64,000 nucleotides of DNA from Solihabitans fulvus (GTDB lineage: Bacteria > Actinomycetota > Actinomycetes > Mycobacteriales > Pseudonocardiaceae). The position numbers were made by a program, and so were the translations under genes. The notes below the pieces were generated by a model that had not been told where the DNA came from, did no database searches, and worked only from the letters and a program-made list of their open reading frames with translations. Below are positions 16,821 through 25,148 of this stretch, in pieces (the first letter of the stretch is position 1; the number at the start of each line of letters is the position of its first letter). Location of the stretch: positions 77,406 through 141,405 of the forward strand of contig NZ_VUOB01000042.1 in the NCBI RefSeq assembly GCF_008386585.1. The letters run 5' to 3'.

Positions 16821-17780
16821 TCACCTCGCGGCGAAGCCGTCCAGCGCGGCGAGTGCCTGCTGCGCCATCGCGCCGCTGCCCTGGTGCCCGGAGTCGTTGA
16901 TCGCGACGAGTTTCGCGTCCGGCCACGCGCGGGCGAGGTCCCACGCGGTCTGGAGCGGGCCGCTCATGTCGAGCCGCCCGTGGATCAGCACGCCGGGAAT
17001 GCCGGCGAGGCGGCCGGCGTCGCGCAGCACCGCGCCGTCCTCCAGCCAGCAGCCGTTGGCGAAGTAGTGCGCGCAGATCCGCACGAACGCGAGCGCCGCC
17101 GCGGGCGGACGATCGCTGTACGCGTTGGGCTTCCCGCCGGGCTCCAGCGCGACGACCGCGTCCTCCCAGGCCAGCCAGTCGTGCGCGGCCCTGTCCCGCA
17201 CCTGCTGGTCGGGGTGTTCCATCAGCCGCGCGTAGGCGGCCACGAGGTCCCCGTCGCGGTCAGCCTCCGGCACGCCGTCCCGGAACCGTTCCCACTCCTG
17301 CGGGAAGAAGCTGCCGACGCCCCGATAGAGCCAGTCGATCTCCGACTGCCTACCGGTTGTCACGCTGACGAGGACAATTTCCGTTACCCGGTGCGGAAAA
17401 CGCTCCGCGTAGGCGAGCGCGAGCGTCGAGCCCCACGAGCCGCCGTAGAGCAGCCAGCGGTCGATGCCGAGATGCTCGCGCAGCCGCTCCATGTCGGCGA
17501 TCAGGTGCTCGGTGGTGTTGTGCCGCATATCGGTCGCCGGGTCGCTGGCGTGCGGGGTGCTCCGCCCGCAGCCGCGCTGGTCGAACAGCACACCCCGATA
17601 CCGCGCCGGATCGAACCCGCGACGCGCGCGCACCGAGCAGCCGCTTCCCGGACCGCCGTGCACGTACAGGGCCGGCTTGCCATCGGGGTTGCCGACGGTC
17701 TCCCAGTAGACGTGGTTCCCGTCGCCGACGTCGAGCATCCCGTGGTCGTACGGCTCGGTCGGCGGGTATGGCTTGGTCAT
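16821..17780 (-). CDS. pip: Proline iminopeptidase (alpha/beta hydrolase), copy 1
   Basis: 319 aa S33-family peptidase that removes N-terminal proline from peptides. HGGPGSG forms the oxyanion loop (41-47), FDQRGCGRS follows, the nucleophile Ser115 is in GGSWGS, the acid is in HGRLD, and the catalytic His is in DSGHQG. The start ATG 17780 overlaps the stop of the upstream copy 2 (ATGA), so the two are co-translated. Copy 2 is very similar, pointing to tandem duplication. Confidence 0.93.
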   Translation of the reverse strand: MTKPYPPTEPYDHGMLDVGDGNHVYWETVGNPDGKPALYVHGGPGSGCSVRARRGFDPARYRGVLFDQRGCGRSTPHASDPATDMRHNTTEHLIADMERLREHLGIDRWLLYGGSWGSTLALAYAERFPHRVTEIVLVSVTTGRQSEIDWLYRGVGSFFPQEWERFRDGVPEADRDGDLVAAYARLMEHPDQQVRDRAAHDWLAWEDAVVALEPGGKPNAYSDRPPAAALAFVRICAHYFANGCWLEDGAVLRDAGRLAGIPGVLIHGRLDMSGPLQTAWDLARAWPDAKLVAINDSGHQGSGAMAQQALAALDGFAAR

Positions 17781-18745
17781 CGGACGATCTGGGGGGCGAA
17801 CGCGGTGAACGCCGCGGCGAGGCGTTCCCGCATCGCCTCGCTGCCCTTGTGTCCGGAGTCCTCGATGACGGCGAGCTCCGCACTGGGCCAGGCCTTGGCG
17901 AGGTTCCACACGGTTTCCAGCGGGCAGCTCAGGTCGTGGCGGCCGTGCACCAGCACGGCCGGGATGTCGGCGAGCCGGTCGATGTCGCGCATGATCGCGC
18001 CGTCCGCCAACCACCCGCCGTTGCCGAAGTAGTGCGCGCAGATGCGGACGAACGCCAGCATCGAGTCCGAGGGGCTGGCGGCCTCGAGGCTGAACATTGC
18101 GTTGGGCTCCAACGAGAGGACCGCGTCCTCCCAGGCCATCCAGTCCAGGGCGGCCCGTTCCCGCACCTGTTGGTCGGGGTGTGCCATCAGCCGCGCGTAG
18201 GCGGCCAGCAGGTCCCCGTCGCGGTCGGCCTCGGGCACGCCGTCGCGGAACCGCGCCCACTGCTCGGGAAAGATCCGGCCGGCGCCCCGGTAGAGCCAGT
18301 CGATCTCGGTCTGCCTCGAGGTCATCACGGACACGAGGATTATTTCCGTTACGCGGTCAGGAAAACGCTCCGCGTAGGCGAGGGCCAGCGTGCACCCCCA
18401 CGAGCCGCCGAACAGCAGCCAGCGGTCGATGCCGAGATGCTCGCGCAGCCGCTCCATGTCGGCGATCAGATGCTCGGTGGTGTTGTGACTCATGTCGGTC
18501 GCCGGATCGGCGGCGTGCGGAGTGCTCCGCCCGCAGCCGCGCTGGTCGAACAGCACGCCCCGGAAGAGCTCTTGATCGAACCTGTTCCTGGCGCGCGGCG
18601 AGCAGCCGCTTCCCGGGCCGCCGTGCACGTACAGGGCGGGCTTGCCATCGGGGTTGCCGATGGTCTCCCAGTAGACGTGGTTCCCGTCGCCGACGTCGAG
18701 CATGCCCTGGTCGTACGGCTCGATCGGCTGCGTTGGCGCGCCCAT
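17777..18745 (-). CDS. pip: Proline iminopeptidase, copy 2
   Basis: 322 aa, closely matching copy 1 along its whole length and keeping all catalytic motifs: HGGPGSG, GGSWGC with the nucleophilic Ser, HGRHD and DSGHKG. Copy 2 is first in the operon; a GAGGAG Shine-Dalgarno precedes ATG 18745. Differences cluster in the cap region and C-terminal half (for example LEPNAMFSLEAASP against LEPGGKPNAYSDRP), which could alter peptide preference. Confidence 0.93.
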   Translation of the reverse strand: MGAPTQPIEPYDQGMLDVGDGNHVYWETIGNPDGKPALYVHGGPGSGCSPRARNRFDQELFRGVLFDQRGCGRSTPHAADPATDMSHNTTEHLIADMERLREHLGIDRWLLFGGSWGCTLALAYAERFPDRVTEIILVSVMTSRQTEIDWLYRGAGRIFPEQWARFRDGVPEADRDGDLLAAYARLMAHPDQQVRERAALDWMAWEDAVLSLEPNAMFSLEAASPSDSMLAFVRICAHYFGNGGWLADGAIMRDIDRLADIPAVLVHGRHDLSCPLETVWNLAKAWPSAELAVIEDSGHKGSEAMRERLAAAFTAFAPQIVR

Positions 18746-18896
18746 GTCCTGCTCCTCTTCTGCTCTTCTGCGGATTCTGTCGACGGCGCGACGATGATCG
18801 CCGCGCGGAGGCAGACCAAAATCGCCAGTGTGCCGTCCGCGCACCGGGAGCGCGACCGAGAAAAACGCCTCCCGCGGGACACCAGCCGAAACCCGC

Positions 18897-19028
18897 ATGA
18901 CAACCGTTGCGGCGCCTGACATTGTGATCGTCATGTTCCTGATGGTCGTCGCCGACGCGCGGCCGGGCACCAGCCCGGCACGCGCGGTGGCGGCCGTCCA
19001 GGCACGGCTGGCCGGCGCCCGAAGCTGA
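18897..19028 (+). CDS. Possible 43-aa peptide
   Basis: A short frame (MTTVAAPDIVIVMFLMVVAD, then Ala/Arg-rich) whose TGA at 19026-19028 abuts a strong hairpin, as a real gene's end would. There is no good ribosome binding site and no recognised family, so it may be a chance frame or a leader for the EF-Tu gene. Confidence 0.22.
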   Translation: MTTVAAPDIVIVMFLMVVADARPGTSPARAVAAVQARLAGARS

Positions 19029-19063
19029 CCCTCCTCCCTTCCGCAGAACCGCAGGAGGAGGGT
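19028..19063 (+). terminator. Terminator or leader hairpin upstream of the EF-Tu paralogue
   Basis: ACCCTCCTCC (19028-19037) pairs perfectly with GGAGGAGGGT (19054-19063) around a 16-base loop. It sits about 110 bases before the EF-Tu start on the same strand and could end the small upstream frame or attenuate EF-Tu transcription. Confidence 0.55.
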
Positions 19064-19173
19064 GGCCCGTTCGTCAGGTTCTGCGCGCGGAGGCGGATGG
19101 CCCCGCCCGCGCGCTCCCCGCCAGCCCGACGCGGCGACGCGTGACGCGTCCCCGCCATGCCAAGGAACTCCCT

Positions 19174-20358
19174 ATGAGCAAGCAGCAGTTCGTGCGGACC
19201 AAGCCGCACCTCAACATCGGCACGATGGGCCACGTCGACCACGGCAAGACCACGCTGACGGCCGCGATCACCAAGGTGCTCGCGGAGCGCGACGGCGCCA
19301 CGAACCGGTTCGTGGCGTTCGACCGCATCGACCGCGCGCCGGAGGAGGTCGAGCGCGGCATCACGATCAACATCGCGCACGTCGAGTACGAGACGCCGAC
19401 GCGCCACTACGCGCACGTCGACATGCCGGGCCACGCCGACTACGTGAAGAACATGATCACCGGTGCGGCGCAGCTCGACGGCGCGATCCTCGTGGTGTCG
19501 GCGCAGGACGGGTCCATGCCGCAGACGCGGGAGCACGTCGTGCTCGCGCGCCGGATCGGCGTGCCGCACATCGTCGTCGCGATGAACAAGGCGGACGCGG
19601 TCGACGACCCCGAGCTGCTCGACCTTGTGGAGCTGGAGATCCGCGACCTGTTGTCGCACCACGGTTTCCCCGGCGACGAGGTGCCGGTGGTCCGGGTGTC
19701 GGCGCTGCGCGCGCTGGCCGGCGACCCCGCCTGGACGGGCGGCATCGTCGACCTCCTCGCGGCCGTCGACGACTACGTGCCGGTGCCGCCGCGCGCGTTG
19801 GACAAGCCGTTCCTGATGCCGATCGAGAACGTGCTGACCATCACGGGCCGGGGCACCGTCGTGACCGGGGCCGTCGAGCAGGGCGTGATCCGCGTCGGCG
19901 ACGCGGTGGAGGTGGTGGGGTTGGCCCCGACGCTGTCCACCGTGTGCACCGGGATCGAGACGTTCGGCAAGTCGCTCGAGCAGGCCCAGGCCGGCGACAA
20001 CGCGGCGGTGCTGCTGCGCGGGGTCCGCCGCGACCAGGTCCGACGCGGGCAGGTCGTGTGCCTGCCCGGCAGCGTGACGCCGCACCAGCGGTTCCTGGCC
20101 AGGGTGTATGTGCTGCCCGAGAACGAGGGCGGCAGGCGGACGGGCTTCGCGGACAACTACCGGCCGCAGTTCTACTTCCGCACCACCGATGTGGTCGGGG
20201 TGGTGCGGCTGGACAGCGGCGCGATGGTGCTGCCCGGCGACACGGTGGAGTTCACCGTCGAGCTCGGCAAGCCGATCGCGATGACCGAGGGGCTCGGCTT
20301 CGCGATTCGCGAGGGCGGCCACACCGTCGGCGCCGGCACTGTGGTCAGCCTGCTCTGA
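19174..20358 (+). CDS. tuf: Divergent elongation factor Tu paralogue (EF-Tu3-like)
   Basis: 394 aa with all GTPase motifs (GHVDHGKT, DMPGHADYV, NKAD) and three domains, but clearly diverged from housekeeping EF-Tu. Mapped on E. coli numbering, it has Val at 120, Arg at 124 (normally Gln; R127 here), His at 160, and Ala at 275 (normally Gly; A278 here, in AGDNAAV). Positions 120, 124 and 160 are known kirromycin-resistance sites, and G275A is a known GE2270A-resistance change; A375 and E378 are unchanged. The Streptomyces ramocissimus EF-Tu3 paralogue is reported resistant to several elfamycins. It stands alone, without rpsG/fusA neighbours, and ends in its own terminator. Confidence 0.95.
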   Translation: MSKQQFVRTKPHLNIGTMGHVDHGKTTLTAAITKVLAERDGATNRFVAFDRIDRAPEEVERGITINIAHVEYETPTRHYAHVDMPGHADYVKNMITGAAQLDGAILVVSAQDGSMPQTREHVVLARRIGVPHIVVAMNKADAVDDPELLDLVELEIRDLLSHHGFPGDEVPVVRVSALRALAGDPAWTGGIVDLLAAVDDYVPVPPRALDKPFLMPIENVLTITGRGTVVTGAVEQGVIRVGDAVEVVGLAPTLSTVCTGIETFGKSLEQAQAGDNAAVLLRGVRRDQVRRGQVVCLPGSVTPHQRFLARVYVLPENEGGRRTGFADNYRPQFYFRTTDVVGVVRLDSGAMVLPGDTVEFTVELGKPIAMTEGLGFAIREGGHTVGAGTVVSLL

Positions 20359-20369
20359 CGATCGACCGC

Positions 20370-20409
20370 CGCTCGGCCCCCGTGACGCGCAGGTCACGGG
20401 GGCCGAGCG
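20370..20409 (+). terminator. Strong terminator after the EF-Tu paralogue
   Basis: A 17-bp perfect stem (20370-20386 with 20393-20409) and a 6-base loop, starting 11 bases after the stop codon. Confidence 0.85.
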
Positions 20410-20444
20410 CGCCCGAAAGCCGACCATGTCACTCGACTGTCGGC

Positions 20445-20484
20445 TTGAAGAGTTCTGCAATTCCACGCATAGTTGACTCTTCAA
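20445..20484. promoter_or_regulatory. Inverted repeat upstream of the ArsR unit
   Basis: TTGAAGAGT (20445-20453) is the exact reverse complement of ACTCTTCAA (20476-20484), 22 bases apart. Its place just ahead of the 60-aa/ArsR transcription unit makes it a candidate ArsR operator. Confidence 0.4.
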
Positions 20485-20512
20485 ATGAGTGGGGCGGCGT
20501 CGGAGGTGGCAG

Positions 20513-20695
20513 TTGAGCGAGTTCGCGGCGAGCTTGCGGGACCGGATCCGGCAGGCGCGGGAGGCCGTGCGGTTGGCCAGCGAGGCCGGCGACGAGCACG
20601 GCGCGTCCGCGCACGGCGCCGACCTGGCGAACCTGCGGCGGCTGGCGAGCGAGCACGGCGTCGACGTCTCCGAGGCCGGTCAGCCGGAGTCCTGA
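20513..20695 (+). CDS. 60-aa helical hypothetical protein
   Basis: TTG start 20513, preceded by GGAGGT at good spacing. The product (MSEFAASLRDRIRQAREAVR, then LASEAGDEHGASAHGADLANL) is an amphipathic helical hairpin with no family I recognise. It stops 2 bases before the ArsR start, so the two are probably co-transcribed. It may act with or modulate the regulator; that is inference. Confidence 0.6.
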   Translation: MSEFAASLRDRIRQAREAVRLASEAGDEHGASAHGADLANLRRLASEHGVDVSEAGQPES

Positions 20696-20697
20696 CC

Positions 20698-21033
20698 ATG
20701 CCGGTTCCGCTGTACCAGGCCAGAGCGGAATTCTTCCGGATACTCGGGCATCCGGTGCGGATCAGGGTTCTGGACCTGTTGTCGGACGGGCCGATGGCGG
20801 TGCGCGACCTGCTCGTCGCGATCGAGATCGAGCCGTCGAACCTGTCGCAGCAGCTCGCCGTGCTGCGCCGCGCCGGGATCGTCACCGCGACCAGGGCGGG
20901 CACCACGGTGGTCTACGCGTTGTCCGGCGTCGACGTGGCCGAGCTGCTCCGCGCCGCGCGACGCATCCTCGCCGAGGTGTTGACCTGTCAGAATGCGCTG
21001 CTGACCGAGCTGCGCGAGGCTGAACTCGGCTGA
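20698..21033 (+). CDS. ArsR-family transcriptional regulator
   Basis: 111 aa winged helix: FFRILGHPVRIRVLDLLSDG, MAVRDLLVAIEIEPSNLSQQLAVLRRAGIV, then the wing RAGTTVVYAL. There is no ELCVCD-type metal-binding motif on the recognition helix; the single Cys is near the C terminus (TCQNALL), so this may not sense arsenic- or cadmium-type metals. It follows the 60-aa gene directly and precedes the asparaginase by 12 bases, suggesting one operon. Confidence 0.88.
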   Translation: MPVPLYQARAEFFRILGHPVRIRVLDLLSDGPMAVRDLLVAIEIEPSNLSQQLAVLRRAGIVTATRAGTTVVYALSGVDVAELLRAARRILAEVLTCQNALLTELREAELG

Positions 21034-21045
21034 CCGGTCAGCCAC

Positions 21046-22083
21046 ATGTCCGACAGCACCAGGGAGACGCACTTGTCAGCGCCCGCAGACCGGTCGCGCC
21101 GGGTGGTCGTGTTCGGCCTCGGCGGCACGATCGCCATGACCGCCGACGCGACCGGCGGGGTCGTGCCGGCCCTGTCCGCCGCCGACCTGGTCGCGGCCGT
21201 GCCCGGCCTCGCCGACACCGGCATCGAGGTGCGAGTCGAGGACTTCCGTCGGGTGCCCGGCGCGTCGCTGACCATCGACGACCTCGCCGCACTGGCCGAG
21301 GCCATCGCCGAGACGCTCGACGGCGGGATCGACGGAGTCGTCGTCACGCAGGGCACCGACACCATCGAGGAGACCGCCTACCTGCTCGACCTCGCGCACG
21401 CCGGCCAGCAGCCGATCGTGGTCACCGGGGCGATGCGCAACCCGACCATGGCGGGCGCGGACGGGCCGGCGAACCTGCTGGCCGCCGTCCAGGTCGCCGC
21501 GGCCCCGGAGGCCCGCGGCCTCGGCACGCTGGTGGTCCTCGCCGACGAGATCCACGCGGCCGCCAGGGTCCGCAAGACCCACAGCACCAGCACCGCCGCC
21601 TTCCGCTCCCCCGACGGCGGGCCGCTCGGCCACGTCGTGGAGGGCGCGGCGCGGATCCTGAACCGGCCGAGGCACCGCGTCACCGTGCCAGCGCCGCCGC
21701 CGGGCCGGACGGTGGAGGTCGCCGTGCTGACGATGACCCTCGGCGACTCCGGGGTGCTGCTGGACGGCGTGGCCGATCGTCTCGACGGGTTGGTCGTCGC
21801 TGGCTTCGGCGTCGGACACGTGCCGGCCGGCCTGGTCGCGCGGCTGGCGGAGCTGGCCGCCGCGATGCCGGTGGTGCTCGCCTCCCGCACCGGCGCGGGC
21901 TCGGTGCTGGCCGCCACCTACGGGTTCGCGGGCTCCGAGTCGGACCTGCTGGCCAGGGGCCTGATCCCGGCGGGCTTCCTCGACCCGCTCAAGGCCCGCG
22001 TCCTGCTGCACCGCCTGCTGGCCCTCGGCGTCGACCCGGCCGAGATCCGCGCCGTGTTCGGCACCGCGAGCGGCCACGCCTGA
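21046..22083 (+). CDS. L-asparaginase
   Basis: 345 aa asparaginase/glutaminase fold. The first catalytic Thr is in GGTIAM, the second in TQGTDTIEET, and the GAMRNPTMAGADGPANL block is also typical; the DPLKARVLLHRLLALG helix is near the end. It hydrolyses asparagine to aspartate and ammonia. No signal peptide is visible, so it is probably cytoplasmic. It lies just downstream of the ArsR gene and may share its promoter. Confidence 0.93.
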   Translation: MSDSTRETHLSAPADRSRRVVVFGLGGTIAMTADATGGVVPALSAADLVAAVPGLADTGIEVRVEDFRRVPGASLTIDDLAALAEAIAETLDGGIDGVVVTQGTDTIEETAYLLDLAHAGQQPIVVTGAMRNPTMAGADGPANLLAAVQVAAAPEARGLGTLVVLADEIHAAARVRKTHSTSTAAFRSPDGGPLGHVVEGAARILNRPRHRVTVPAPPPGRTVEVAVLTMTLGDSGVLLDGVADRLDGLVVAGFGVGHVPAGLVARLAELAAAMPVVLASRTGAGSVLAATYGFAGSESDLLARGLIPAGFLDPLKARVLLHRLLALGVDPAEIRAVFGTASGHA

Positions 22084-22240
22084 CGGCGGCCGGACTGCTC
22101 CCAGCCTGCCCGCGCGTGTGCTGTGGGCGGCGCTGTCCACGGCCCTGCACACAGACCGCTCCCCGCGTGCCCGCGCGTGTGCTCGCGAAACGTCAGAGCC
22201 CGCGAGGGGTGGGCACGGCCGCCCGTGCCCACCCGCGCGG
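22084..22240. terminator. Convergent intergenic region with bidirectional terminator
   Basis: A hairpin with a perfect 12-bp stem (GGGTGGGCACGG 22207-22218, its complement 22223-22234) sits next to the GH28 stop. The same region has a 14-base direct repeat CCCGCGCGTGTGCT at 22109-22122 and 22170-22183. Confidence 0.75.
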
Positions 22241-23761
22241 TCAGCAGCCTGCGGTAGAACCCGTGCTGCCGACCCGAAGCGCGCCACCCGAGGTGTTCGC
22301 GCCGCCGGTCACGCAGTAGCCGGTCACGTTCTGGAAGAGCAGGTCCGACGGGCTGTTCCCGCCGCGCTGCGCGACGAAGTGGTCGAACACGACGGCGCCG
22401 CCGGTGTTCGCGATGACCGAGGGCCTGCCGTCGTCCTTGCTGAATCGCACCGAGCTGTTGACGAACTTGATGCCGTCGACGTTGTGCAGGTACCAGCCGT
22501 ACGCCGGGCGCGTGCCGATGCTGGTGGGGTTGTAGTCGTTGGGGTTGTTGCTCGGCACGCCGGTGCTCATCGTGCCGTTGCCGCCGGGCAGCGTGAGGTT
22601 GACGTTGGTGAAGGTGACGTTGCGGATCTGGTTGCTGCCGGCCTCACCCCACAGCGTCGGGCTCAGCGAACCGGCGTTGGTTCCGGTGATGTTGTCGTAG
22701 GTGATGTCGTGGATGGAGCCGACACCCGGGCTGTTGCCGCACCGCTTCCTGGTGCCGATCTTCTGCATGATGGGCGACTTCGTGCCGGACAGCGTGATGT
22801 CGCGGTAGTGCACGTCGGAGATCACCGCGCCGTCCATGGACACCATGCCGAGGCCCGACTTGCCGGCGCCGGTGATGGTGATCTGGTCGAAGTTGTAGTC
22901 GGTGAAGTCGCCGCAGGTCTCCGAGCCGAACATGAGCGCGTTGCAGCAGCCAGCGGACAGGTGCGCGCCCGTCACGGTGACGTGTCCGTTGGGCAGCTTC
23001 GCCCCGAGCGCGTAGTCGCTCTTGAACACCAGCGCGTCGTCGTTGGCCGCGTCGTTGATGTTGGTGATCTTGACGTTCTGCGTGCTGATGATGTTCCAGC
23101 CGTCGCGATCGCTCGCCGTGCTGATGGTGAGGTGGTCGGAGGTGACGCCGGTACAGCCGTTGATCAGCGCGGCGAAGTGGCCGCCGCGCTTCAGCGTGAT
23201 CCCACTGAGCGTGAGGTTTGTGCACCGGGTCAGTGAGATGATCTTGTCGGCCTGGCCGCTCTTGGGGTTGCCGGTGATCAGGTGGCCACCGCCGTCGATG
23301 GTGCCGCCGCCGGTGAAGGTGACGTTGTCCACCTTGTCGCCGAAGAACATAGCGTCGTGGAAGTGGCTGTGGCCGAAGTCCTGGTACTTGTCGTAGGGGT
23401 TGGGCTCCGGCGCGTCGTAGCCGGAGCCCGCGCCGGTGATGGTGGCCCCCGGGTCGACCTTGATGGTGACGTTGCTCTTCAGGTGAACGGTGCCGGCGGC
23501 GAGGTACGTGCCGGACCTGAACTCCACGATCCCGCCGCCTGCCCGGTTGGCGGCCGAGACCGCGCGGTCGATGGCGGGCGAGTCGTTGGCCGCGCCGGTG
23601 CCGGCGGCCCCAAAGCCCTTGACGTCGAACACTTTCGCGCTGACCGGGGCGGCGAGCGCCGACCCCGCTCCGCTGGTTAGGATCGCCAGTCCCGTGACCG
23701 CGACGATGGCGAGCCACAGTTTCCGTTTCGCGGCCTTGGCCGACAAGACGTTTCCGAGCAC
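22241..23761 (-). CDS. Secreted GH28-like right-handed beta-helix protein
   Basis: About 506 aa. Signal peptide: KRK, a hydrophobic core LWLAIVAVTGLAIL, and a cleavage site near ALA-AP. The mature part opens with the pectate-lyase-superfamily motif FGAAGTGAANDSPAIDRAVSAA, followed by beta-helix coils as in polygalacturonases. The NDDALVFKS segment matches the acidic GH28 motif, but the Gly-His catalytic motif is replaced by CCNALMFGSE, so activity may be altered. GTG 23761 is chosen because GGAGGGA lies 9 bases upstream; an in-frame ATG at 23797 would add 12 residues. Likely acts on pectin or related plant polysaccharide outside the cell. Confidence 0.82.
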   Translation of the reverse strand: MLGNVLSAKAAKRKLWLAIVAVTGLAILTSGAGSALAAPVSAKVFDVKGFGAAGTGAANDSPAIDRAVSAANRAGGGIVEFRSGTYLAAGTVHLKSNVTIKVDPGATITGAGSGYDAPEPNPYDKYQDFGHSHFHDAMFFGDKVDNVTFTGGGTIDGGGHLITGNPKSGQADKIISLTRCTNLTLSGITLKRGGHFAALINGCTGVTSDHLTISTASDRDGWNIISTQNVKITNINDAANDDALVFKSDYALGAKLPNGHVTVTGAHLSAGCCNALMFGSETCGDFTDYNFDQITITGAGKSGLGMVSMDGAVISDVHYRDITLSGTKSPIMQKIGTRKRCGNSPGVGSIHDITYDNITGTNAGSLSPTLWGEAGSNQIRNVTFTNVNLTLPGGNGTMSTGVPSNNPNDYNPTSIGTRPAYGWYLHNVDGIKFVNSSVRFSKDDGRPSVIANTGGAVVFDHFVAQRGGNSPSDLLFQNVTGYCVTGGANTSGGALRVGSTGSTAGC

Positions 23762-24006
23762 CAGTCCGTCTCCCTCCGCGCATGTAAACCTTTTCATGGC
23801 GGCGGCCTTGCCCAGGCTAGGCGGGAGGGATCCGATGAGTCAAGCGCGAGCGCCTGAAGGTCTGCGGCCGGCGGGTTTCGTCAACACCCGAACAGGAAAG
23901 GAGCTTCGCGTCGCTCGGCGGCCGCGACGGGCGGGTCGGTGCTGCGCGCACGTCACCCAGTCATCGGATGTCTGGTCGGCGTCGCGGTCACCCTCGACCA
24001 CTCGGC

Positions 24007-24960
24007 TCAGCTCGCGACGGCCCCGCGGAACGCCCGCCGGTAGGCGTTCGGGCTGGTGCCGACGACCCGCTTGAACCGGTCGCGAAACGCCGTCGGGGAG
24101 CCGAAACCGACCTGGGCGGCGATCCGGTCGACCGGGTGGGCCGTCGTCTCGAGCAGGTGCTGCGCCCGCCGGATTCGCGCGCGGTGCAACCACTGGAGCG
24201 GCGTGCTGCCGGTCTGCTCCCGGAAACGGCGGTTGAGGGTGCGGGTGCTCATGCCGGCGAGCGCCGCGATGTCCTCCAACGCGAGGTCGCTGCCGGCGTT
24301 GTCCTCCATCCAGCGCAGCACCGGTTCCATGGTCGAGCCGCGCGGCGCGGGCGGCTGTTCCGGCACGATGAACTGCGCCTGCCCACCCTCCCGCTCCAGC
24401 GGCATCACCGCGAGCCTGGCCGCGTCGGCGGCCACGGCCGAGCCGAGGTCGCGCCGGATCAGGTGCAGGCACAGGTCGAGCCCGGCCGCCGCGCCCGCCG
24501 AGGTGAGGAACTGGCCGTTGTCCACGTAGAGGACGTCCGGGTCCACCGTCACCGCCGGGTGCCGCGCGGCCAGCTCCGCCGCGGCGAGCCAGTGCGTGGT
24601 GGCTCGCAGCCCGTCCAGCAGGCCGGTGGCGGCGAACACGAAGGCCCCGGTGCAGATCGAGGCGATGCGGGTGCCGTTGGCCGCGGCGCGCCGCAGCGCG
24701 GCAAGGACCTCGGCGGGAATCGGCGCGGTGGGGTCGACGCAGCCCGGCAGGAAGATCGTGTCGGCCTCGGCGAGGGTCGCCAGCCGCCACTGGACGCGGA
24801 GGGTGAACAGGCCGGCGTCGACCTCCTCCGTCGGCGCGCACACGCGGACCCGGTAGGCCGCGCGGCCGTCGGGCAGTCGGCTGCGGGCGAACACCTCGAT
24901 CGGCGTGGTCAGATCGGCGGCGATGACCCCGTCCAGAGCGAGAATGACCACCGTGTGCAT
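24007..24960 (-). CDS. GlxA-type AraC regulator with DJ-1/PfpI domain
   Basis: 317 aa. Residues about 1-175 form an amidotransferase-like domain (LDGVIAADLTTPIEVF, then SICTGAFVFAATGLLDG with the nucleophile-elbow Cys). Two AraC helix-turn-helices occupy about 215-310 (LEDIAALAGMSTRTLNRRFREQTG and VDRIAAQVGFGSPTAFRDRF). Family members bind small metabolites or use the DJ-1 domain structurally. It is divergent from the membrane protein at 25149 and may control it. Confidence 0.92.
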   Translation of the reverse strand: MHTVVILALDGVIAADLTTPIEVFARSRLPDGRAAYRVRVCAPTEEVDAGLFTLRVQWRLATLAEADTIFLPGCVDPTAPIPAEVLAALRRAAANGTRIASICTGAFVFAATGLLDGLRATTHWLAAAELAARHPAVTVDPDVLYVDNGQFLTSAGAAAGLDLCLHLIRRDLGSAVAADAARLAVMPLEREGGQAQFIVPEQPPAPRGSTMEPVLRWMEDNAGSDLALEDIAALAGMSTRTLNRRFREQTGSTPLQWLHRARIRRAQHLLETTAHPVDRIAAQVGFGSPTAFRDRFKRVVGTSPNAYRRAFRGAVAS

Positions 24961-25148
24961 GGCAAGAACCTAGAACACCACCGGATTCCGGCCAAGGGCC
25001 CTCGGCCTGTGCGCAAGCCCACAGCGACGCGTGGACGTCGTGGCGAGAATCCGTTGCCGACTGGCAATCCAGCCACTTCCCGGTCCCGGCGCGCTCGGTT
25101 AGCGTCGTCGCGGAATCCGTTCCCCCGCATGGACAGGACCGCGACCTC

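Larger units (their letters stand above)
18746..19173. other. 428-base divergent spacer between iminopeptidase and EF-Tu paralogue
   Basis: The spacer must carry promoters for both sides. Visible within it are a weak 43-aa open frame (18897-19028), a hairpin (19028-19063) and a GACGCG-TGA-CGCGTC inverted repeat (19136-19150) just upstream of the EF-Tu start. No clear -35/-10 elements could be fixed. Confidence 0.5.
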
